8,715 nt of DNA from Candidatus Dojkabacteria bacterium (GTDB taxonomy: Bacteria; Patescibacteriota; Dojkabacteria; B142; WJKM01), in contig JAGQLH010000054.1 of NCBI GenBank assembly GCA_020429465.1, positions 1 to 8,715 of the forward strand, in the 5' to 3' direction. The notes beneath the pieces were generated by a model that was not told the origin of the DNA, did not search any database, and saw nothing but the letters and a program-made list of their open reading frames with translations. Shown here one piece after another: positions 1-6,091 of the stretch. How positions within the stretch are numbered: position 1 is the stretch's first letter; every line of letters starts with the position of its first letter. A program made the translations under genes and the position numbers.

Positions 1-710
1 GTTGCCAGGCCTTCCTCATAAGCTAGATATCTTGCAGTGCCCAATCTGAATAATTCGTACTTTAGTTTCGTTGCATTTTCTAGGCGACGCATATGTGTCT
101 CAATTTCATGGTAGATTATATCCGTTAATTCGTCTTCGTCTGAGATGTAATTTCTACTAATGTTGAGTGTGCCTTTCGCTTTTGAAACTGAAACGTGGTT
201 TGCAACAGTTTTTCCATGAAGTACGTTTAGCTTTCCTTTGAACTTATGTTGCTTTAAGTACGCTCTAAGTCGCTTTGCTATTGTTCTAAAACGAATATTT
301 GCTTTATTTTTTCTCCCAAAGTGCAATTGAGGAAGGTTTTCACAGATTTGGTGCGCAATAGCAAGTGCGAACTCTTCTGGTTTTCCAAAAAATAGTATTG
401 ATTGTTTTGTAAATTCCTCCTCTGAGTTTCCAGATGATGATAGGAATTTATGTTTTTGTTTATATTCCTCATGTTTTGCCTCATACAACTTACCTATAAT
501 CGGGTCTCCAATTTGCTGAATTTGTTTATCAATTTGAGAAGAGAAGGTACAAGGTGTAGGCTCTGGGTATATAAATTGAGGATTGTAGGTGTAATTACTA
601 TTAAAGAATTTTATTTTTTCAGTAGTGAGATTACATGCTGATTTGAGTACAAGTTTCTTTTCTAATTCCTGAAAATAAGAATCAATAGAAGTGACATTCT
701 CCAAAGACAT
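1..710 (-). CDS. DUF1704 / MATCAP-like metallo-carboxypeptidase, N-terminal part (runs off left edge)
   Basis: Translating the minus strand from the ATG at 710-708 gives 236 codons without a stop, continuing past base 1. An in-frame TAA lies a few codons upstream and no other ATG falls between, which fixes the start. The recognisable part is the end: YHEIETH (residues 200-206) supplies an HExxxH zinc motif (H201, E202, H206). About 25 residues later RLGTARYLAYEEGLA (222-236) matches the 'EEGLA' block that carries the third metal ligand in DUF1704. An early YNPQFIY (42-48) also fits the family. Vertebrate members (MATCAP/TMCP) are tubulin carboxypeptidases, and bacterial ones are often named 'QEGLA motif protein'; the bacterial substrate is unknown. 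No signal peptide is seen, so it is probably cytoplasmic. It is divergent from the repressor gene, with 135 bp between the starts. The C-terminal part of the domain is outside the window. I am confident of the family, not of the function. Confidence 0.8.
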   Translation of the reverse strand, partial: MSLENVTSIDSYFQELEKKLVLKSACNLTTEKIKFFNSNYTYNPQFIYPEPTPCTFSSQIDKQIQQIGDPIIGKLYEAKHEEYKQKHKFLSSSGNSEEEFTKQSILFFGKPEEFALAIAHQICENLPQLHFGRKNKANIRFRTIAKRLRAYLKQHKFKGKLNVLHGKTVANHVSVSKAKGTLNISRNYISDEDELTDIIYHEIETHMRRLENATKLKYELFRLGTARYLAYEEGLA

Positions 711-719
711 AGGGTGGTA

Positions 720-725
720 TTTGTA
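720..725 (-). promoter_or_regulatory. Possible -10 element for the DUF1704 gene
   Basis: On the minus strand TACAAA lies 9 nt before the ATG at 710, the same spacing as the stronger -10-like hexamers elsewhere in the window. It is a weaker match because the last base is A rather than T. A better extended -10 (TGTTACAAT, minus strand, 753-761) lies about 36 nt further upstream and would instead give a short leader. Which is used cannot be decided from the sequence. No convincing -35 is visible for either. Confidence 0.3.
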
Positions 726-792
726 GTCATAAAGGATAAATTACTGTGTGTAATTGTAACATACACTGACAGAGCATAAATTCAATACTTGA

Positions 793-815
793 TATACCAT
801 AGGGGGTATGGTATA
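793..815. promoter_or_regulatory. CsoR/CstR-type operator, perfect 9-bp inverted repeat around GGGGG
   Basis: The left arm TATACCATA (793-801) and right arm TATGGTATA (807-815) are exact reverse complements separated by five G. The layout of AT-rich outer arms, TACC/GGTA and a G-rich centre is that of the operators bound by CsoR-family repressors, and it resembles the copper operator of Bacillus subtilis CsoR. It ends 30 bp before the ATG of the repressor gene at 846 and overlaps the expected -35 region of the proposed promoter, so occupancy should block transcription. This implies autoregulation and, if the downstream genes are co-transcribed, control of the pump. It may also affect the divergent DUF1704 gene, although that promoter is about 70 bp away. 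Confidence 0.8.
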
Positions 816-832
816 CTTCCTCCTAATTACAT

Positions 833-838
833 TAGTAT
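833..838 (+). promoter_or_regulatory. Probable -10 element of the repressor-pump cluster
   Basis: TAGTAT lies 7 nt before the ATG at 846. A transcript starting at the usual distance downstream would begin at or next to the start codon, making a leaderless mRNA. With a 17-bp spacer the -35 would fall at 810-815, inside the right arm of the inverted repeat, but no good -35 match is visible there. Confidence 0.5.
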
Positions 839-845
839 CATATCT

Positions 846-1103
846 ATGGAATCGCAAAAGCTTACAAATAGGCTCAATCGGATACAGGGACAAATAGAGG
901 CAATAAAAAAGAACCTTGATTCAACTGAGGCACATGATTGCGAAGAGACTATACAACTTCTCAAGGCAGTCAGAGGAGCGCTCCAAAAATTTGGTGAGGC
1001 ATATATTCAGGCATATACCAAAGAATGTATAAGTTCGATTAATGATCCAATTCAGATGAAACAAAAATATGATGAGATTCTGCAATCGGCCCTCGAACTA
1101 TAG
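846..1103 (+). CDS. CsoR/CstR-family metal- or persulfide-sensing transcriptional repressor
   Basis: This is an 85-residue, all-helical DUF156-type repressor, the normal length for the family. The N-terminal helix LTNRLNRIQGQIEAIKK (6-22) carries the family signature RLxRIxGQ, with basic residues for DNA contact. The second block VRGALQKFGEAYIQAYTKEC (42-61) matches the conserved helix 'RSALNKV...H...C'. The sensing residues are C32 and C61, 29 apart as in CsoR and CstR. The intervening ligand position, His in copper CsoR (four residues before the second Cys), is Y57. Loss of that His argues against canonical Cu(I) binding and for a dithiol switch like CstR, which forms sulfur-bridged cysteines with persulfides. 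The ATG at 846 is preferred to an in-frame TTG at 789, because a 789 start would translate the operator and add residues unlike the family. The gene ends in TAG, 67 bp before the adaptor gene. The family is sure; the inducer is inferred. Confidence 0.9.
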   Translation: MESQKLTNRLNRIQGQIEAIKKNLDSTEAHDCEETIQLLKAVRGALQKFGEAYIQAYTKECISSINDPIQMKQKYDEILQSALEL

Positions 1104-1124
1104 TTGAGAATTTACTACAAAAGA

Positions 1125-1141
1125 CCTAGGTAGAACTTAGG
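1125..1141 (+). terminator. Small hairpin between repressor and adaptor genes (possible attenuator)
   Basis: CCTAGGT (1125-1131) pairs with ACTTAGG (1135-1141) across a 3-nt AGA loop, giving a 7-bp stem with one G-T wobble. It lies in the 67-bp gap and is followed by A/T-rich sequence, but not by a clean T-run. It could be a weak terminator or processing site that lets repressor and pump be expressed at different levels, or it could be chance. The core ACCTAGGT (1124-1131) is also a perfect 8-bp palindrome, so a protein-binding site is another possibility. Confidence 0.3.
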
Positions 1142-1170
1142 CACAAAATTTATTTCTAATCAGATTTAGT

Positions 1171-2604
1171 ATGTACTATTACTATCAAGACGTCATTGCA
1201 CGCCTTTTAAAAAACCATAAGGGGATTAAAAAACTATTAGTAGTCCCAATCATTATAGGGATTCTGATGCTTCCTTATGCACAATCTTTTCTTGTATATG
1301 GTCAGAGTATGGTTAATTCATTAGCAAGTGAAGAGCCCGCTTCAGATGAAGTATTTGTTGAAACGAATACAATAGAAATTGAACATAGAGAACTAGAATC
1401 GATAATTACTACTACTGGAATAATTAAATCAGATATTGAGACAACATTAGCTTCTAAAAATCCTGGACGTATAACTCAAGTGTATTTCGATACTGGTGAT
1501 CGTGTACAAAAAGGTCAGGTTATAGCGAGGCTTGGGGGAGAAGAACATTCAGCACAGCTACAAATGGCACAAAATGCATATTCAAATACAAATGATCTCT
1601 ACACACACAGCCAATCAATGTATGAACAACAAGTCAAAAATGCTGAAAATCAAGTGCTAACGGCGCAAGCAAACCTAGGGGCGTTGGAAGTTGAACAACA
1701 GAATTTAGAAGAAATACGAAAAGAACAGAAAGCAGGGGCACTCATTCAGTATGAAATAGCGGAAACCTACGAGGATCATATACGTGATATTGGACATGAA
1801 GAATACGACGCTTCTCCACCTGAGATGCAAGGGCTTGTTGATGAAAAGTATGATCTTGAAATAGAGAATGCAGAGTTGCAACTTGATTATGCTGATTCCC
1901 AGTTAGATTTACTAGACGTAAACTTAAATGCTCAAGCTAATACTCTAAATGCTCAAATAGATGTAGCAGAAACCTATTTGCGTCAGGCAGAGGATGGTGT
2001 AATAACAGCAGAACGACAATCACTTTCTCAATTACAAATGATTAAGACTCAATTAGATAATGCACAAGATAATATAGCACTAGCAAGTGTAATGGTAGAA
2101 AATAACGTAATTCGAGCCCCATATGATGGAATCATAACAGATAAATTTATAGAAATAGGCCAAGTTATAGGAGCAGGTCAACCACTTATGTCATTCGCTA
2201 ACGATGGAATTATTATCCAGGGAGATGTTGCAGATATTTATGCTCATCAAATACATAATGGGCAAGAAGTGCGGGTAATAATGCACACTGGCACATCGCA
2301 TGTAGCAGAGATTACACAGGTTAGTCCTAAAATAAATGCAATAACTCGTCGATTACAATTTGAAATGAAGTTTAAAGAATTGCCAGAGAAACTACTTCTG
2401 GGGGAATTTGTTGATATTGAGGTGATCAGTGGAGTTGAAGATGCTTATATTGTTCCGCGAGAATACATCTATTATGACTTCGAAGGACCCTACGTACTAC
2501 TTGATGATAATAATAAACAGTCTATATCAATAATTGAAGAACAGTACGGAAATGTACAAATTAATTTCGAGGGAGTAGGAACACAAACCATTTTTAAACA
2601 GTAA
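1171..2604 (+). CDS. RND efflux periplasmic adaptor subunit (membrane-fusion protein, HlyD/AcrA type)
   Basis: This 477-residue protein links an RND permease to the extracytoplasmic side. After a lysine-rich start, a hydrophobic stretch at about 20-44 is an uncleaved anchor or signal sequence. The first half of a barrel-sandwich (lipoyl-like) domain follows at about 92-122 (GRITQVYFDTGDRVQKGQVI). A long, glutamine- and alanine-rich coiled-coil hairpin spans about 125-310. The second lipoyl half is at about 311-345 (VIRAPYDGIITDKFIEIGQV), then a beta-barrel to about 420 and a membrane-proximal domain to the end. The tip of the hairpin holds an acidic segment (about 195-230) in which I cannot pick out a TolC-docking RLS motif. 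There is no cysteine in the protein. The stop is TAA, and the permease gene starts 17 bp later with no intervening terminator. No ribosome-binding site precedes the ATG. The role is well supported; the substrate is not. Confidence 0.92.
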   Translation: MYYYYQDVIARLLKNHKGIKKLLVVPIIIGILMLPYAQSFLVYGQSMVNSLASEEPASDEVFVETNTIEIEHRELESIITTTGIIKSDIETTLASKNPGRITQVYFDTGDRVQKGQVIARLGGEEHSAQLQMAQNAYSNTNDLYTHSQSMYEQQVKNAENQVLTAQANLGALEVEQQNLEEIRKEQKAGALIQYEIAETYEDHIRDIGHEEYDASPPEMQGLVDEKYDLEIENAELQLDYADSQLDLLDVNLNAQANTLNAQIDVAETYLRQAEDGVITAERQSLSQLQMIKTQLDNAQDNIALASVMVENNVIRAPYDGIITDKFIEIGQVIGAGQPLMSFANDGIIIQGDVADIYAHQIHNGQEVRVIMHTGTSHVAEITQVSPKINAITRRLQFEMKFKELPEKLLLGEFVDIEVISGVEDAYIVPREYIYYDFEGPYVLLDDNNKQSISIIEEQYGNVQINFEGVGTQTIFKQ

Positions 2605-2607
2605 TTT

Positions 2608-2613
2608 TAGAAT
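2608..2613 (+). promoter_or_regulatory. Possible internal leaderless -10 before the permease gene
   Basis: TAGAAT occurs in the 17-bp gap, 8 nt before the permease ATG at 2622. It has the same sequence and almost the same spacing as the hexamer before the gene at 8431, and there is no Shine-Dalgarno sequence here. It could drive a separate leaderless transcript of the permease. No clear -35 is seen, and short AT-rich hexamers arise easily by chance. Confidence 0.3.
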
Positions 2614-2621
2614 CATACATA

Positions 2622-5600
2622 ATGAAACGAAACATAGCTGGTCGTATAACTGAATTTTTTCTTTACAATAAACCACTCACATTACTTGTATTGATAGGGA
2701 TTATTGTAGCTGGAGCTATAATTTATGTTGTTACGCCCAAGCAATACAATCCAGAAGTTATTCTACCAGCATTTCAAATTATAACTGAGTATCCTGGAGC
2801 AACTGCTGAGGAGGTTGAAAACTTTATAACGCTTGAGTTAGAAGAGAAAATTGCAGATATAGAAGGAGTCGATAAGATTACTTCACGATCAATTGATGGC
2901 GGTGCATCAATTGTAATGGTTGAGTTTAAGGTTGGAACTGATCTAACGGATGCAAAAATACTAGTGCAATCTAAAATTTCAGAAAACCTAGATTTGCTTC
3001 AGGATGGAATGAGTCCTCCAGTTATAAAAAATATCAATCCTGATGATATCCCCATTCTGACGGTAGGATTCTCTTCAGAAACGCTATCCCAAAATGAAGT
3101 TCGAACAAAAATTGTTACGGTTATGAATGAGCTAAAAAAGATTGATGGTGTAGCAAATCTAGAGGTTCATGGAGGAGAACGACGAGCACTAAGGATTCTA
3201 CTTGATCCTGCAGCTATGAAGTACAGGAACGTATCTACATCGGATGTTCAGGATGCAATTATGGCAAGTAATATTCGAATGCCAGTAGGGGATATTAAAG
3301 ATGGTAACTACAGTAAGCAGATAGAGGTAAATGGTTGGTTAGTTGACGAGAATGAGGTAGCTCAGATATCAGTAGCTCCCGGTATTAAGTTAGGAGATAT
3401 TGCCCAAATCCAAAATGCATATTCCGAGAAGTCATCATATGTTCAAGTAGATAGGGTAGGGTCGGAGTCATCATATTCAACCTTAATTTCTATAGCAAAG
3501 AGAAAAGGCGAAAATGCAATTGTCATAAGTGACTCAATTATAGACGCGCTTGATCAGTTAGATGAGCAGTCTGAGTTAGATGGTATAGACTACGAAATAA
3601 TGAGAAATGATGGAACAGTTGCTCAAGAAGCAGTTTCGGGGCTGGGGTTAAATCTTATGCAAAGTGTGTTTATTGTTTTTCTTGTACTACTTCTCTTTCT
3701 TGGAAAGAGATCTGCTTCAATTGTAGCACTTGCAATTCCATTAACACTCCTTATGGTTTTTGTTGTGGGGTATTTAGCAGATCAAACAATTAACAGAATT
3801 ACCCTTTTTGCATTAATCCTGTCACTTGGTTTATTAGTCGATTCTGCGACCGTTGTTGTTGAAAATATTTATAGACATTTGAAATTAGATACTAAAAAAA
3901 CAAAAAAAGAGGCAATAGTAGATGCAGTTAACGAAATTGGGATTGGTCTATTTCTCTCAACGCTTACTTCAGTAATCGTATTTCTTCCAACTTCTCAGAT
4001 TTCAGGTATGATGGGCGAATATATGAAACCTCTTTCATTCTTCGTGCCTGTAGCACTTATTATGTCGTTGTTAATAGCATATATTATTATTCCATTTATT
4101 GCGGATTGGGTACTTTCAGTAGAGGCAGTTGAATCTACACAGAAGAAAAAATTTGATATTTCTTCGTTATTTGATCGTCTTTCAGATTGGTACGGTGGAA
4201 TTCTTGAAAAATTAATTGAAAATGAACGTCTACAAAAAAGATTTTTACGGATTGTATTTATTTCACTGATGCTTGTTCTTAGTTTTCCTATCCTTAGATT
4301 AGTGCATTTTAGAATGCTTCCTTCGGCTGATAAGAACCAATATTATGTGTATATTGATGCTCCAGAAGGGACCGATATAGAAAAAACGTATGAAATTACT
4401 AAAACTATTAGAGATGTCTTACTGGAACAAAAGTATTCAGAATCCATCATTAGCTTTGTAGGTACTCCACCTGTTATTGATTTCAATGGTATGTACAAAG
4501 GTGCTGATTTTCGTGAAGCACCAAATCTAGCTACATTAAAAGTAAGTTTAATGCATATGGATACAAGGAATGAAACTTCGGAGGAAATTGTTTCAAAAAC
4601 CAGAGGAGAGATTTTGAAAAATGAAACTATACAAAGCTACATTTCAGATGGAACAGTTATTCAGTTCATTCAAGATCCACCTGGACCACCCGTTCAAGCA
4701 ACATTCGTTGCAAAAATCAAAGGAAGTAACCAGGAAATTCGAGAAAACATAGCTACACAAGTAGTTGAGTATATGGAATCCATAGACGGCATAGTTGATA
4801 TTGATACGAGTATAGAATCTGCATATCCAAAAACAATATATGAAATAGATAATGAAAAGGCAATGGCATCTGGAATATCGACATATCACATTGCAACGAC
4901 ACTAAGGACTGCACTTGCATCTACTCAAATTTCGCAGTTCCATCTAAATGGGCATCCAGAGATTTCTTTCATTGAAATGCAATTTGCAAAGCAAGATCGT
5001 GATAGTCAAAGAGATATTTCAAAAATATACGTAAAAAACCAAATGGGAACAATGGTCCCACTGGAATCATTTGTACGAGAAGTTTCAACAAGAAATACAC
5101 CGATGCGAATCAATGACGGAAGAGAACCAACAACATATATAACTGCTGAAGTTGATGGAAGGAGCATTATTTATGCCGTAATAGATTTGATTGAAGTAAT
5201 TATTTCAGATAATTACGGGGTGGACGAAGAGGTAGATAACTATAAAGCTACATGGGATTTGTTTGGAATAAACTTAGGTTCTAAAGAAGGGGATACCTAT
5301 CATCTTGAATGGGGAGGTGAATGGAAAATGACTGTTGAAAATTTCCGAGATTTAGGAATTGCTATGCTCATAGCTATGATACTAATTTATTCGGTTCTGG
5401 TAGCGCAGTTCAAGTCATTTACAATTCCACGTCTTATTATGACAACTATTCCCCTAGGACTTGTGGGGATTCTTCCAGGATTTGCATTTCTTGATGTAGT
5501 AAATGGAACATTCTTAACAGCTACCAGCCTTATTGGATTTATTGCTCTTATGGGGATAGTAGTTAATAATGCAATTATCTACCTAGAATATTTGACCCAA

Positions 5601-5831
5601 CAACTTGAACTAGGAATTCCATTAAAAGAAGCTCTCGTGACAACTGGAAAAACAAGATTACGTCCCATTGTTCTAACCTCAATGACTACAGTCTTTAGTA
5701 GTCTAACAATAGCAGGCGATCCTGTCTGGTCAGGTCTTGCATGGTCAATAGTATTTGGACTTTCACTATCAGCAATTCTTACATTGGGAGTACTACCAAT
5801 CTTATACTTAAAAAGTACAGATACAAACTAG
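2622..5831 (+). CDS. RND-family efflux permease (ACR_tran, AcrB/SwrC-like)
   Basis: This 1069-residue protein has the full two-fold RND layout. TM1 is at about 17-38, followed by the first extracytoplasmic porter region (about 40-340). TM2-6 lie within about 342-498, TM7 at about 541-561, the second porter region at about 565-905, and TM8-12 at about 908-1064. The TM4 motif GLLVDSATVVVEN (403-415) keeps the proton-relay Asp (D407) but has S408 where AcrB has a second Asp. The TM10 motif GIVVNNAI (978-985) has N982 in place of the AcrB Lys. RLRPIVLTS (1012-1020) keeps the Arg and Thr equivalents. Blocks such as FNGMYKGADFREAPNLATL (621-639) and WGGEWKMTVENFRDLG (897-912) point to a particular non-AcrB subgroup, not the CusA-type metal pumps. 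It has no cysteine. It presumably uses the proton gradient with the adaptor encoded just upstream. The family is certain; the substrate is unknown. Confidence 0.95.
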   Translation: MKRNIAGRITEFFLYNKPLTLLVLIGIIVAGAIIYVVTPKQYNPEVILPAFQIITEYPGATAEEVENFITLELEEKIADIEGVDKITSRSIDGGASIVMVEFKVGTDLTDAKILVQSKISENLDLLQDGMSPPVIKNINPDDIPILTVGFSSETLSQNEVRTKIVTVMNELKKIDGVANLEVHGGERRALRILLDPAAMKYRNVSTSDVQDAIMASNIRMPVGDIKDGNYSKQIEVNGWLVDENEVAQISVAPGIKLGDIAQIQNAYSEKSSYVQVDRVGSESSYSTLISIAKRKGENAIVISDSIIDALDQLDEQSELDGIDYEIMRNDGTVAQEAVSGLGLNLMQSVFIVFLVLLLFLGKRSASIVALAIPLTLLMVFVVGYLADQTINRITLFALILSLGLLVDSATVVVENIYRHLKLDTKKTKKEAIVDAVNEIGIGLFLSTLTSVIVFLPTSQISGMMGEYMKPLSFFVPVALIMSLLIAYIIIPFIADWVLSVEAVESTQKKKFDISSLFDRLSDWYGGILEKLIENERLQKRFLRIVFISLMLVLSFPILRLVHFRMLPSADKNQYYVYIDAPEGTDIEKTYEITKTIRDVLLEQKYSESIISFVGTPPVIDFNGMYKGADFREAPNLATLKVSLMHMDTRNETSEEIVSKTRGEILKNETIQSYISDGTVIQFIQDPPGPPVQATFVAKIKGSNQEIRENIATQVVEYMESIDGIVDIDTSIESAYPKTIYEIDNEKAMASGISTYHIATTLRTALASTQISQFHLNGHPEISFIEMQFAKQDRDSQRDISKIYVKNQMGTMVPLESFVREVSTRNTPMRINDGREPTTYITAEVDGRSIIYAVIDLIEVIISDNYGVDEEVDNYKATWDLFGINLGSKEGDTYHLEWGGEWKMTVENFRDLGIAMLIAMILIYSVLVAQFKSFTIPRLIMTTIPLGLVGILPGFAFLDVVNGTFLTATSLIGFIALMGIVVNNAIIYLEYLTQQLELGIPLKEALVTTGKTRLRPIVLTSMTTVFSSLTIAGDPVWSGLAWSIVFGLSLSAILTLGVLPILYLKSTDTN

Positions 5832-5857
5832 CTATATTTCTTTAGTAATGAATAATT

Positions 5858-6091
5858 ATGTCAGAGAAAAAATTTAGGGCCTTACGACAAGCACTATTCG
5901 TAGGCGCAGTGTTAAACACACTCGGTATGATTTTAACAATTCGATACGGGACTATATTTTTGACGATCAATGTACTTCCAACTATTGGTCTTATGGTAAC
6001 TGCATTCACTGGATTTTGCCCATTGGCATACGTACTTGAAAAAACTACAATCATAGCAGGCGAAATGTACCTTTACAGGTATATAGCCTAA
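5858..6091 (+). CDS. DUF2892 (YgaP-like transmembrane domain) small membrane protein
   Basis: This is a 77-residue protein with a basic N-terminus (KKFRALR) and two hydrophobic segments (about 11-28 and 32-50). They are followed by TGFCPLAYVLEK (51-62), the closing signature of DUF2892. The same domain forms the membrane part of the rhodanese YgaP, and stand-alone copies often sit near sulfur-handling genes; its biochemical role is not established. The only cysteine, C54, is in the GFCP motif. The gene starts 26 bp after the permease stop on the same strand and is probably the last gene of the cluster. A weak hexamer TAGTAA lies 9 nt before the ATG, and there is no Shine-Dalgarno sequence. 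The TAA stop (6089-6091) overlaps the stop of the convergent aminotransferase. The reverse-strand open frame over the same bases shows no family features and is taken as a shadow. Confidence 0.82.
   Translation: MSEKKFRALRQALFVGAVLNTLGMILTIRYGTIFLTINVLPTIGLMVTAFTGFCPLAYVLEKTTIIAGEMYLYRYIA
6065..6084. terminator. Weak hairpin at the convergent gene ends
   Basis: Bases 6065-6072 pair with 6077-6084 around the loop TTAC, giving an 8-bp stem with one G-T wobble (core TACCT/AGGTA). It lies in the last codons of the DUF2892 gene and just past the end of the converging aminotransferase gene, where a two-way terminator would be expected. Neither strand has a proper T-run after the stem, so this is a tentative call. 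Confidence 0.25.

Noticed and set aside
278..641. Short open frames on both strands over the left-edge gene (278-484 minus, 450-641 plus)
   Set aside because: They lie in other frames of the DUF1704 coding region, show no family features, and lose to a continuous 236-codon frame with HExxxH and EEGLA motifs.
789..845. In-frame TTG at 789 as an earlier start for the repressor
   Set aside because: It would translate the inverted-repeat operator and the -10 region and add 19 residues unlike the family. The ATG at 846 gives the normal length and N-terminus.
4644..4889. Minus-strand open frame of 81 codons
   Set aside because: It lies wholly inside the RND permease gene and has an odd aromatic- and Cys-rich composition typical of a reverse-strand shadow.
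846..5831. Copper efflux system of the CusA/CusB type under a copper CsoR
   Set aside because: The regulator lacks the His ligand, and the permease has AcrB/SwrC-like TM4 and TM10 motifs rather than those of heavy-metal RND pumps. Copper is not excluded but is not the best reading.
5842..6054. Minus-strand open frame of 70 codons opposite the DUF2892 gene
   Set aside because: The plus-strand protein has a recognisable membrane topology and GFCP motif; the reverse frame has neither a motif nor a good start context.
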